Positions 10,191 through 17,971 of a stretch of 64,000 nucleotides of DNA are shown here, piece after piece. Each line of letters opens with the position of its first letter. Positions within the stretch are counted from its first letter, which is position 1. The notes under the pieces were generated by a model that was not told where the DNA came from, ran no database searches, and saw only the letters and a list, made by a program, of their open reading frames with translations. Source of the stretch: Bog-950 sp046329495 (GTDB lineage Bacteria > Bacteroidota > Bacteroidia > Chitinophagales > LD1); the NCBI GenBank assembly GCA_046329495.1, contig JAXLUO010000009.1, positions 83,112 through 147,111 of the forward strand. Direction: 5' to 3'. The position numbers and the translations under genes were made by a program.

Positions 10191-10544
10191 ATGAATAAAT
10201 TAGTACTGCTTATAATAGGGCTTGTGTTGGTCAGCGGTTGTAAAAAGGAAACACAACAGCCATTTGTATGTAGCACGGGTGTTTCGTACACCTCTCATGC
10301 CAGGGCGATTTTAGATGCGCATTGCGCTACAGGTGGTTGCCATACAGCACCTTTCCCTGCAGGCGGCATTTATTTGTCGGATTATGCAAACGCTAAAGCA
10401 CAAGTGCTGGGCGATGATTTAATGTGCTCGATTAAGCAAGAGGTGAATTGTACGCCTATGCCGTATCCACCGGGCACCCCGCCACTTTCCGATTCGCTGA
10501 TAAGTATACTGGTGTGCTGGCGCAATAACGGATGCCCACAATAG
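10191..10544 (+). CDS. Small lipoprotein with a single CX4CH haem-type motif
   Basis: A 117-residue lipoprotein: the signal sequence ends in a lipobox (LVSGCKK). The mature part carries HCATGGCH, a CX4CH variant of the cytochrome c haem site, a form frequent in Bacteroidota and Planctomycetes proteins whose haem loading is mostly untested. Further cysteines (CSTG, MCSIKQEVNC, LVCWRNNGC) could form disulfides. The PMPYPPGTPPLSD stretch contains a possible methionine axial ligand. The start lies 7 bp after the sensor kinase stop, so co-transcription with it is likely. Binding of haem and any electron-transfer role are inferred from the motif alone. Confidence 0.7.
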   Translation: MNKLVLLIIGLVLVSGCKKETQQPFVCSTGVSYTSHARAILDAHCATGGCHTAPFPAGGIYLSDYANAKAQVLGDDLMCSIKQEVNCTPMPYPPGTPPLSDSLISILVCWRNNGCPQ

Positions 10545-10608
10545 CGTGTAAGAATTCTGCATATGCGGATGAGGTTCTGTTTTATGGTTTCTTTATCTTA
10601 GCAGGCAT

Positions 10609-12150
10609 ATGAAAATTATTAGATACTTTGTTCTGCTATGTGTTTTTGCCGTTGTGGAAAAGGGGCTCGCGCAGGGCGTTTTAGAATACCACTATGAGAT
10701 TGGTGTGCAGCGTATGCCGGATGGCGTTAATTTTCGTTTTTTAAAGGGAAATGCGGGTGAAGATTGGCTGGAGGAATTCAGCACCTACTATTTCCCCGGA
10801 TATGAGAACGGTGATACCGTGGCCTGGCAGTATATGGAGGAGGAGGATCAATTATACATAGCAGCGTGGAACCCTGCCAGGGCCACCAAAAAGCATGAAG
10901 TGAAGTTTGCCGTAGCCTGGCGTGTTACCAGCGGGAATCCACGCTATGGTAAAGTAACCGTGCCTGCAGGCACTAACTTTGCCGGCTTTGGTAATAACAG
11001 GGCTTATTTTTCGCAGGCGGGCAGCGCGGCTTATTTGCCTCTGTTTTTTTATGATAAGTATATTCCGGGTCTGGCGATAGTGGAGTATACATTAAAGGTT
11101 GGCGCACCTGTTACAGATCAAAAGCCAAAAACGAACTACTACACCTTGCTGGACAATTTTAATTCGAGCGCAAAGAAAATTGTAAACCCCTTTGGACCTA
11201 CTAAGACAAAAGAGCGTAGAGACAGGGAGGAGTTTGTAAAAGATTCTACCTTAAGCGTACCCCTACAGGCTTTGAAAAAGAAATACAATGAAATGCCGGA
11301 GGATGTGCTTTGGGGAAAACCTTCTGTTAATTTGGCTGACTACGATAAACAGGTGTATTGGGAGGATTACCGGCATGATGGCAGGTATTATACGCTCAAT
11401 TATATTTATATAGAAGATAAATATTGCGGTAAGAGTACTTTAACCGGGGAGATGATGAACGATCACCCTGAGTTGGCAGAAAATAGAAAAACAAGTTTTG
11501 AACGGGTGTATCATGAAAATGGCGTGAGTGGGTGGAAGGTAGTGTGTCGGTCGTTTCCATTCATGAGGTTAAAGCTTAGCATGGACGTGCCTGACGGCAC
11601 ACCTGCACTGGTGGTTAATTATGAAGCAAAAGCGGATGCAAACGTGCCCGACTTTTTTGCACCGGAATCGTTGTATGGCAATAATAAAACGGTTCAGGAA
11701 ATGCTGAAGGCAAAGGATGCCTATGACAAAGGTATGACCATATGGGCACGCTATGCATTAGATCATAACCGGGAATGTACAGCCGAAGAATTAAAGTATG
11801 CGTTTATAGATATGCTTAGTGCTGCAGGATATACGCTGGATGATTACTGGATGATAAACGGCCAGGAGCGTACTACTTATAGCGGTACGGTTAACCCGGC
11901 GCATACAAATTTTAAGATTATTCATATTGGATACGACCCGGCGAAGGAGTTGACATTACAGCCTGTTGGTAATTATAAAGCAAAACCTGTGACCCTGAAT
12001 GAACTAACCGATTTCAAAAATCAAAAGTGGCGGATGTATCAGGCTTCGTGTGGATTTGAGGGGAAGATAGATGGGTATGAATTTAATCTGGAATTATACC
12101 GCCCCACAGCAGAGGGGTATATTATCTTTTTATCGCGGCCGGATAAGTAA
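10609..12150 (+). CDS. Secreted protein of unknown function
   Basis: A 513-residue protein with a cleavable signal peptide (about 1-21, ending GLAQ). I do not recognise a domain. The sequence is rich in aromatic residues and beta-forming stretches through the first 160 residues, then a charged linker (~185-215), then a mixed region containing one CGKSTL-like segment that is too degenerate to be a P-loop. It ends without a T9SS sorting tail. An intergenic gap of 64 bp separates it from the lipoprotein gene upstream; the next gene is convergent. It could be a periplasmic or surface protein; nothing in the sequence gives a reaction. Confidence 0.7.
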   Translation: MKIIRYFVLLCVFAVVEKGLAQGVLEYHYEIGVQRMPDGVNFRFLKGNAGEDWLEEFSTYYFPGYENGDTVAWQYMEEEDQLYIAAWNPARATKKHEVKFAVAWRVTSGNPRYGKVTVPAGTNFAGFGNNRAYFSQAGSAAYLPLFFYDKYIPGLAIVEYTLKVGAPVTDQKPKTNYYTLLDNFNSSAKKIVNPFGPTKTKERRDREEFVKDSTLSVPLQALKKKYNEMPEDVLWGKPSVNLADYDKQVYWEDYRHDGRYYTLNYIYIEDKYCGKSTLTGEMMNDHPELAENRKTSFERVYHENGVSGWKVVCRSFPFMRLKLSMDVPDGTPALVVNYEAKADANVPDFFAPESLYGNNKTVQEMLKAKDAYDKGMTIWARYALDHNRECTAEELKYAFIDMLSAAGYTLDDYWMINGQERTTYSGTVNPAHTNFKIIHIGYDPAKELTLQPVGNYKAKPVTLNELTDFKNQKWRMYQASCGFEGKIDGYEFNLELYRPTAEGYIIFLSRPDK

Positions 12151-12167
12151 TCAGGCGGTAGTGCAAA

Positions 12168-12563
12168 TTAGGTTTGTTGTGGAATAGCCTCAATTAATAG
12201 CTTGTTGCCGGCTTTGTCGTAATAACAGCAGGTCATATCAAGTATAGAAACAATCCATTTGTCAACTCCGGCACTGGCGCAGTGGTTGCAGAATGTCATG
12301 TAATCTGTTTGGCCTTGTTGGTGTGCTTTCAGGTTTGCTTTAAACAGTTCTGCATTAGGTGTATAGGCAATATCTAATGCTGTGTACCTGCCCGGTGAAG
12401 ATACATTATACGCATGGGCCCCGAGATAGTTGGTGTGTCCGTCGGTAACAAATGTTTCGTAAGCGATAACGCCGAGGTTTTTAAGATCCGATATATAACC
12501 CGGGAAGTCTGCACCGGATTTTACTTTGCTATGTGCTGCTTTTATTTGCTCTAAAGTAAACAT
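12168..12563 (-). CDS. DUF1398 family protein (YbcV-like)
   Basis: A 131-residue soluble protein beginning MFTLEQIKAAHSKVKSGADF and continuing with the family hallmarks DLKNLGVIAYETFVTDGHT and DYMTFCNHCASAGVDKW, which match DUF1398, the family of E. coli YbcV. Family function is unknown; annotations as phage envelope protein come from prophage members and are not evidence of a phage here. It ends 17 bp from the convergent secreted protein gene. It is the last of three small minus-strand genes, separated from the next by 126 bp. Confidence 0.8.
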   Translation of the reverse strand: MFTLEQIKAAHSKVKSGADFPGYISDLKNLGVIAYETFVTDGHTNYLGAHAYNVSSPGRYTALDIAYTPNAELFKANLKAHQQGQTDYMTFCNHCASAGVDKWIVSILDMTCCYYDKAGNKLLIEAIPQQT

Positions 12564-12689
12564 GTTGTAAGAGTATGGTGAATTGTTGAGATTGGCTAAC
12601 TGCTATTGTTTTTTTATTCCTCTACATCGTCTGCAAATTAAAAGCCGCCTTGAACCTTCATGGTAATTGATGCCTGTTTGTATAGGGCG

Positions 12690-13283
12690 CTAAATCCCAT
12701 CAATAAAATCAGTTTTGTGTTTTTTTATAAACGCAACTTTTATTTCGTTTAAGTTTTCCAGTTTATACAGGTTGTAAAACTCAGCGTCAAGATCACTCAA
12801 TGGAGTTTCGTTATTAGCATTGTATGTTTTATTGGCCCTGTGCATCAGGTTAGCAAATTTTGCTGAACCAATTTCTTTAAAGGCGTTTTCAGCTTTATTT
12901 GCAAATCGCCCACTTGAGTTAAAATAGAATTGGTCGAACCCGCCATTGTTTACCTCCGATTCAACTTGCCAAACAATATAAATTGCCTGCCGGGGCGATG
13001 AAAGATGGGTTACTACTTCATAATCATTACTCATATCCTTATCCATTTTTGCCCAAATATTATCCATAATTGCTTGCTCAATGTTGTCGTCAGATATACC
13101 ATCAAATATTTCTGACGTCAACCTTTTATGAATAGGCCGATTTTTGAATTCCTCCAATGATTTTGCCATTTGCTGACTCATTGTATCAGTATCTGTTACT
13201 GCTTTGTCGCGCGTGGGCTTTCCTTTACAGCCAAATAAATTCAGAAGCATACTAAACATGATTAATAGGATAAGTTGTTTCAA
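12690..13283 (-). CDS. DUF4375 (DMP19-like) lipoprotein
   Basis: A 197-residue protein with a lipoprotein signal (LLNLFGCKGK). Residues ~85-195 match the DUF4375/DMP19 family, seen in the phrase EVNNGGFDQFYFNSSG and the acidic helical region around it. DMP19 of Neisseria is described as a DNA mimic; many DUF4375 proteins are immunity-like or uncharacterised. The lipoprotein signal would place this one outside the cytoplasm, which argues against a DNA-mimic role. The upstream unknown gene ends 26 bp before this start, suggesting one transcription unit. Confidence 0.72.
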   Translation of the reverse strand: MKQLILLIMFSMLLNLFGCKGKPTRDKAVTDTDTMSQQMAKSLEEFKNRPIHKRLTSEIFDGISDDNIEQAIMDNIWAKMDKDMSNDYEVVTHLSSPRQAIYIVWQVESEVNNGGFDQFYFNSSGRFANKAENAFKEIGSAKFANLMHRANKTYNANNETPLSDLDAEFYNLYKLENLNEIKVAFIKKHKTDFIDGI

Positions 13284-13309
13284 AATTCTATTTACTGCAT
13301 TGGTGATAA

Positions 13310-13729
13310 TTAACCGCCCGCCCAGGTATCAAGATGTGTTTTGCCTTCAAACTCCACATGCCAGCCAAAGTCTTCGCTTTCGGTAACACCTAATACAAAA
13401 CTCCATTGGTTATTTGCTTCGGGTTTGTTGGTGTCGTAATCCAGTTTCAACCATATTGTTGGCTGGTTTATCACTCCAAGTAATTCTACTTTTGTTTTTC
13501 TTTCATAGGTTACTATTTCCTGTTCAATAATGGTAGACAATTCTTCCCATGCGGGGAGTATGATATTCAGTGTTTCAATTTGTTCTTTAAAAAGTTCTCT
13601 GTCAGGGTGGTCGGAATCTGTTTTGGTAGTAACATAAACGACTACTTGTTTATCCCAAAAGAACTTACCTGAATTTGGCAATTCCCAATCGTAATTATCT
13701 TTTCTGACGAAGTTTGTTTTGTCTATCAT
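13310..13729 (-). CDS. Hypothetical protein, 139 residues
   Basis: A soluble acidic protein without signal peptide or membrane segments. I do not recognise the family. The C-terminal third has alternating strands and ends in a WHVEFEGKTHLDTWAGG phrase of a kind seen in small immunity-like or DUF6985-like proteins, but the resemblance is too weak to name. It is the first gene of a three-gene minus-strand run with DUF4375 and DUF1398 proteins, a grouping that resembles scattered immunity-type cassettes. No toxin partner is visible. Confidence 0.6.
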   Translation of the reverse strand: MIDKTNFVRKDNYDWELPNSGKFFWDKQVVVYVTTKTDSDHPDRELFKEQIETLNIILPAWEELSTIIEQEIVTYERKTKVELLGVINQPTIWLKLDYDTNKPEANNQWSFVLGVTESEDFGWHVEFEGKTHLDTWAGG

Positions 13730-13850
13730 TTGAATCTTTATCTGCGTTAATATACATCAAATTACAGGAATTGATTCATACATTTTAAGGCGGTTATTAA
13801 TATCTTCCCGGATGCGCGTAAGTGCTAAATCTTGAAGCAATTGCATTTGC

Positions 13851-13865
13851 TGCCCGAGATGGATT
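13851..13865. repeat. Copy of the tRNA-Gln 3' end
   Basis: Fifteen bases identical to 14018-14032, the acceptor and T-arm end of the tRNA gene, in the same orientation and 167 bp away. This could be a leftover attachment-site duplication or a fragment of a tandem tRNA copy; the interval holds no gene. Confidence 0.6.
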
Positions 13866-13895
13866 AACTGCGTTGATCCTTGTGGGTGGGGGGCG

Positions 13896-14018
13896 AACAA
13901 ACAAATGAATCCACCGCGCTATCGCGCTTGTAATTTTTGTTTTCCGCAACCTGCAAGCAAGCTTGCGTTTGCTGCAAATAAAAAATCCACCCTTCGGGGG
14001 TGGATTCATTTGTTTGTT
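13896..14018. repeat. 20-bp perfect inverted repeat flanking the tRNA terminator
   Basis: Arm 13896-13915 is the exact reverse complement of 13999-14018. The right arm includes half of the terminator stem and the tRNA boundary. The interior contains further small palindromes around 13913-13930 and 13956-13972. Confidence 0.65.
13984..14006 (-). terminator. Rho-independent terminator of tRNA-Gln
   Basis: A nine-base-pair stem (13984-13992 with 13998-14006) with a five-base loop; on the minus strand it is followed by a run of six T. It lies immediately downstream of the tRNA gene. Confidence 0.8.
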
Positions 14019-14087
14019 GCCCGAGATGGATTCGAACCACCACAAACTGAACCAAAATCAGTTGTCCTGCCATTAGACGATCGGGCA
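14017..14087 (-). tRNA. tRNA-Gln (anticodon TTG)
   Basis: Read on the minus strand the gene starts TGCCCGA and its seven-base acceptor stem closes with TCGGGCA at 14018-14024. The anticodon arm is CTGA-TTTTGGT-TCAG, giving anticodon TTG for CAA codons. The T arm contains GGTTCGAATCC. Length with the discriminator base is 71 nt, with a short variable loop; CCA is not encoded. A terminator follows directly. Confidence 0.95.
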
Positions 14088-14210
14088 AACTCAGTCCGGC
14101 TTTCGCCAAACGGGACGGCAAAAATAATTATCTCCCAAACTTTTACAAACGCGGAGGTAAAAAAAGCAGCACAAAACCTCAAAAAGTGCTGAAAAGGAGA
14201 TGGTTAAGCG

Positions 14211-15545
14211 CTAACGTATCACAAAGCGGGAGGGAACTCCCTTGCGCATGGGGAAGCCATCTGTAAACAGAACGGGCTCTACCTGCACTTCAAACGCTAC
14301 CGATTGGTCGGGTTTGAAGGGGAGGTCAAGCGCAGAGCGGGGAATGCTGATACTGAACTGCCTGGGCGGTAAACTGCCGGGATTTAGATAGATCGTTCCG
14401 GAGGAGGCAGCTGCCTGGCCGTTAGCTAATTGATAATCATCGTTGCGGCTGAAAATAGCACTGCCTTTTTCGCCGTTTTCTACTTTAAAATACTGCAGTA
14501 CGATCTCGATGCTTTTGGCAGGTAACGATGGCAGGAGGAAGCGAACCGTGGTAGTAATGAGGGTGTCACCCTCGTTGGTGTATCCGGTGCCGTGCGATCT
14601 TTCAAGGGCTACTTCGTTTGCACTAAAAGCGGCTCCGCCGTCTTTCACTCCTCCGGGCCCGTGGGGTTCATCTTTAGTTTGGGTTTGATTAGGGGTTGGC
14701 ATTTGCTGAGGCAGTTCAACACGTGCCGGTTTAATGATGTAAGCCTCGCGCAAGGCGCGGCTAATATTGTTGTAGCTGATCCAGCCATAGCCCTTGTTGC
14801 CCCAATCGGTGCCAAAGCTGTTCATGAATTTAAAGGCCATCAACGAATCATCGTAGCCTACAATGGTAATGGCATGGCCCATGCGTTTATCGATGGTGCT
14901 GATGGTATCCCACACATAAAATTTGGCTTTGGTATTATAGCCATAGTTGTAATACTTGATATCGAAATAGGAAGCGGCAAGTATAGGATTGCCGGCAATC
15001 AGTTCCCCTTTAATAGTCAGCAGGGCATATTTAAGATCAAGTTTGCGGAAGGTTTCGATACGGTAATCGTGGGCTTCCTCTACCTGCTTTGGCGCGGGTT
15101 GTTTGGTCCAGTTGTATTTGGAGTAGGGCATGCTTTTATACGAGCAGGAGCCGGTATCGGTAAGCAGGCGGAAGGCATTTTGAATATTGATGCCGTTGTT
15201 TTTACCACCGTTCAACAGGTTGTAGATAAAGGCGGGTGAAACCACCATGCGGTAATCAACGGCTTTGGTGGGCACTGATGGCTTGTCAGTATTGTAATAA
15301 CTGCGGCAGGAATAGCCCAGGGCCCAGGCAACGCAGGAGTTTTGAGGTAGCTGATTACCCACCGGAGGCAGTTTGTAAGAGAGGTCTACTTTTTCAGGGG
15401 CACAACCTTTTACAAAAGGCAGGATAGCTTCTTCTGTTTTGTGATAGATGCTATCGGCTGTAAACAGTAGGCCTGCTTTGGCTTTTTGAGCATTAGCAGC
15501 AAAAACAAACAGGGTAAAGAACAACAGGCTGATTAGCTTTCTCAT
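14211..15545 (-). CDS. Secreted papain-like (C1 family) cysteine protease
   Basis: A 444-residue protein with a signal peptide (about 1-19, ending ANAQ). The papain-fold catalytic set is complete: the oxyanion Gln in PPVGNQLPQNSC with nucleophile Cys71, His224 in GHAITIVGYDD, and Asn242 in FMNSFGTDWG followed by GYGW. No long inhibitory propeptide precedes the catalytic Cys. After the catalytic domain (~45-275) a Pro/Gly-rich linker leads to a ~120-residue beta-rich C-terminal domain of unknown role. Its start overlaps the end of the cyclase gene upstream by 4 bp, so the two are translationally coupled or at least co-transcribed. It likely acts in the periplasm or outside the cell; substrates are unknown. 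Confidence 0.88.
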   Translation of the reverse strand: MRKLISLLFFTLFVFAANAQKAKAGLLFTADSIYHKTEEAILPFVKGCAPEKVDLSYKLPPVGNQLPQNSCVAWALGYSCRSYYNTDKPSVPTKAVDYRMVVSPAFIYNLLNGGKNNGINIQNAFRLLTDTGSCSYKSMPYSKYNWTKQPAPKQVEEAHDYRIETFRKLDLKYALLTIKGELIAGNPILAASYFDIKYYNYGYNTKAKFYVWDTISTIDKRMGHAITIVGYDDSLMAFKFMNSFGTDWGNKGYGWISYNNISRALREAYIIKPARVELPQQMPTPNQTQTKDEPHGPGGVKDGGAAFSANEVALERSHGTGYTNEGDTLITTTVRFLLPSLPAKSIEIVLQYFKVENGEKGSAIFSRNDDYQLANGQAAASSGTIYLNPGSLPPRQFSISIPRSALDLPFKPDQSVAFEVQVEPVLFTDGFPMRKGVPSRFVIR

Positions 15546-17299
15546 GGCTTATTGTTTTCGAGGAAATACATGTCGATCTCACCTTTATTCTTTGCATGAA
15601 TTTTGCCGCGGTGCAGGCAATCGAACTGCTTGCTGATAAGGCGGTAAGTATCGCCCGATAGGTTGATGCGGCCCACTTCGCCGCTCGATTCCATGCGCGA
15701 GGCGGTGTTTACGGTATCGCCCCAGATGTCGTAAGCGAATTTAGAGGAGCCTACAATACCTGCTACAACCGGACCTGAATGAACACCTATCCTCACTTCG
15801 CAATAATGTTTGCCCTGTTGATGGCGTTCGTGCTTCAATTCCTCCATAAAGGTAACTATGTCGATTGCAGCATTCAGGATATTGGCGGCGTGGTTTTCAT
15901 CGGGAACGGGCAAGCCTGCGGCGCACATATAAGCATCCCCTATTGTCTTTATCTTCTCAATACCATAGCGCTCAATAATTTCATCGAACGTGCGGAACAG
16001 CAAGTCAATTTCGCTTACCAGTTCCTCCGGCGAAAGTTGCTGACTGATGATGGTAAAGTTCTTAATATCGATAAACATTACTGTTACCTGCTCAAAGTAT
16101 TTGGCTTTAGCTGTGCCCGTTTCTTTTAGTTCCTCGGCCACTTCTTCGGGCAGGATGTTTAACAGCAACTTATCGGAGCGCATCTTTTCTTCCTTCAACT
16201 TCTCCAATGCATCCTTCAATTCTACATTCTTCAACTGGTGTATCTGTGCTTCGCGTTCCTTCCGCTCCAGGTCGTATTGCAAATGCAGTTCACCCAGTTG
16301 TTTCAGGTTTTGAATGTTGAGTAGCTCGTCCTTTAATTTTACCTGGGTTTCGTATTGTTCCAGTGCGGTACGGTAGTCGCCTTTCAACTTATAATACTCG
16401 GTTAGGCTGTGGTGTGCATCCTTTATGTATTCCTTCAAACCCTGCTTAGTAGCCAGTTCCAGACCCTGTTGCAAGTAAGGCAATGCTTCATCCGGACGGT
16501 TCATTTTTATAAGCACCTCGCCGGTGTTGTTTAACGAGGCAGCCATGCCTGCAGGGTTACCTGCCTCAGTGGCCAGTTGGTGGCAGCGTTGGTACCGCTC
16601 CAATGCTCTGGGGTAGTTAAGCATGCGCAGGAACAGCATGCCCTGGTTGTTCAGCGCCTTTATTGCATTTGGTTTATCGCCTAAGCTTAACAGGGTATCT
16701 TCTATGCCTTCCAGATACTGAAGCGCTAACTTATCCTGCCCCGTATTGGTATACAGCAAACCAAGGTTAAGGCGGTTATTGGCTACCAGGCGGGCATCGC
16801 CTATTTCATTGGCAATATTCAACGAGCGCTCATACATTTTGAGTTCCTCGCGCGGGTTGTTCAGCCGCTGGTAAATGCTGCCTATATTGATAAGCGTAGT
16901 GGCAATGCCGCGTTTGTCGTTTAGCTCCTCTTTAATACGCAGCGATTGAAAGCAACAATCCAGCGCTTCGGCGTAGTTACCGATGTCGGACAAGAATATG
17001 CCCAGGCTGTTGAGCGATGCCGATACCTTCAAGCGATCACCTGCTTCGCGGCGCAGGCGAATGGCTTCCTTAATCTCCTCTATTGCTTTTAAACTATCCC
17101 CAAGCGTAAACTGCAACTGTGCCTGCAGGTGCCGTGCTTCGCCTTCCAAACCTGCATGCTTACCCTGTACAGATAAGGCAATGGCTTCGCTGCATAACGC
17201 ATGCGCCTTTTGCAGGTCGATGGTCAGGTTGCTGCGGGTTTCGCTAAGCAGGTTACTTATTCGTTCGGCACTTTCCATTGGGGTAGATGGGTGGAACAA
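15542..17299 (-). CDS. TPR-repeat class III adenylate cyclase
   Basis: A 585-residue soluble protein with about seven tetratricopeptide repeats (~15-330), a coiled-coil linker (~335-385) and a class III nucleotide cyclase domain (~395-580). The metal-binding aspartates lie in MFIDIKNF and GDAYM. The Lys in EKIKTIGDAY and the Asp in YDIWGDTVNTASRM are the adenine-selecting residues, and the Asn and Arg of NTASRM are the transition-state pair, so ATP rather than GTP is the expected substrate. A second in-frame ATG at 17278 (MESAER) is an equally possible start. No membrane segment is seen, so the TPR region probably senses a protein partner. The protease gene overlaps its stop codon by 4 bp. 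Confidence 0.9.
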   Translation of the reverse strand: MFHPSTPMESAERISNLLSETRSNLTIDLQKAHALCSEAIALSVQGKHAGLEGEARHLQAQLQFTLGDSLKAIEEIKEAIRLRREAGDRLKVSASLNSLGIFLSDIGNYAEALDCCFQSLRIKEELNDKRGIATTLINIGSIYQRLNNPREELKMYERSLNIANEIGDARLVANNRLNLGLLYTNTGQDKLALQYLEGIEDTLLSLGDKPNAIKALNNQGMLFLRMLNYPRALERYQRCHQLATEAGNPAGMAASLNNTGEVLIKMNRPDEALPYLQQGLELATKQGLKEYIKDAHHSLTEYYKLKGDYRTALEQYETQVKLKDELLNIQNLKQLGELHLQYDLERKEREAQIHQLKNVELKDALEKLKEEKMRSDKLLLNILPEEVAEELKETGTAKAKYFEQVTVMFIDIKNFTIISQQLSPEELVSEIDLLFRTFDEIIERYGIEKIKTIGDAYMCAAGLPVPDENHAANILNAAIDIVTFMEELKHERHQQGKHYCEVRIGVHSGPVVAGIVGSSKFAYDIWGDTVNTASRMESSGEVGRINLSGDTYRLISKQFDCLHRGKIHAKNKGEIDMYFLENNKP

Positions 17300-17308
17300 A
17301 AAAAATCT

Positions 17309-17337
17309 TTTGAAATATGAAGCAATATATATCTTTA
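17309..17337 (+). promoter_or_regulatory. Probable promoter of the 17360 lipoprotein gene
   Basis: TTTG at 17309-17312 and TATCTTTA at 17330-17337 match the Bacteroidota -33/-7 pattern (TTTG, TAnnTTTG) with a 17-nt spacer, 22 nt before the start codon. Confidence 0.45.
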
Positions 17338-17359
17338 GATTACATAAACCCCTTATTCT

Positions 17360-17791
17360 ATGAGAAAATCTTACCTCCTAATCCTACCCCTATTTGCATT
17401 GATGATGGCCTGCAATAACAGCAGTTCCACCACCGAAACATCGGCTACACCTGCCGATAGCACGGCTGCCACAACCAGCGCTGCACCTGCTCCTGAAACC
17501 GCTGCACCGGATTCTACTTTAAAAGATGACGGCACTTCGGCTATGCCTGCCCAGGTGTTTGATGAGTTAACCGCTAAGCCGGTTTCAGGAGCAACCGTTG
17601 TTGCTGCTGATAATGGCAAATCGGTTGAAACTGCTACCACTACCGATAAAGGCGCTTACTCATATACCAAACTTACTGCAGGCAAAACCTATAGCTATAC
17701 AGTTACCAAAACAGGTTATGCCAGCCAAACCGCTACTGCTGTATACGACGGCACAAACTCCTTACCCGGCTTTGCGCTGAAAACCAAATAG
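17360..17791 (+). CDS. Lipoprotein with carboxypeptidase-regulatory-like domain
   Basis: A 143-residue lipoprotein (lipobox LMMAC, Cys20). A low-complexity Ser/Thr/Ala/Pro linker (~21-60) carries the mature protein away from the membrane. Residues ~64-140 form one Ig-like repeat of the carboxypeptidase-regulatory type (ELTAKPVSGATVVAADNGKS, TTDKGAYSYTKLTAGKTYSYTVTK is the pattern). Such domains are structural in Bacteroidota surface proteins. It is transcribed away from the cyclase and is followed by its own terminator. Confidence 0.75.
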   Translation: MRKSYLLILPLFALMMACNNSSSTTETSATPADSTAATTSAAPAPETAAPDSTLKDDGTSAMPAQVFDELTAKPVSGATVVAADNGKSVETATTTDKGAYSYTKLTAGKTYSYTVTKTGYASQTATAVYDGTNSLPGFALKTK

Positions 17792-17810
17792 CACTAACCA
17801 ACCACTTTAT

Positions 17811-17845
17811 AAAGGGCCGTTCTTTAGTAAAAGGGCGGCTTTTTC
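17811..17845 (+). terminator. Rho-independent terminator
   Basis: A GC-rich stem with a few G-T pairs (17811-17825 with about 17829-17843) ends in a run of five T, 20 bp after the lipoprotein stop codon. Confidence 0.65.
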
Positions 17846-17971
17846 ATTTGCCTGGGGTAATAAGTGCCTCGGTAACAGTCCTTAACAAATGTAAATGCGG
17901 GGTTAATACCGCAGGCCGTAGCCCCTACTTTCGGCTATTTTGATATTTTTACCCGCTTCAAACTTTCTTTA

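Larger units (their letters stand above)
13730..14016. other. Gene-free stretch between tRNA-Gln and a hypothetical gene
   Basis: Contains a 15-nt copy of the tRNA-Gln 3' end (13851-13865), a 20-bp inverted repeat arm (13896-13915) whose partner abuts the tRNA (13999-14018), and the tRNA terminator. No credible coding frame is seen. Confidence 0.6.

Noticed and set aside
12168..12563. Prophage remnant based on the DUF1398 gene
   Set aside because: The phage label comes from other members of the family; no phage structural, integrase or lysis gene is present.
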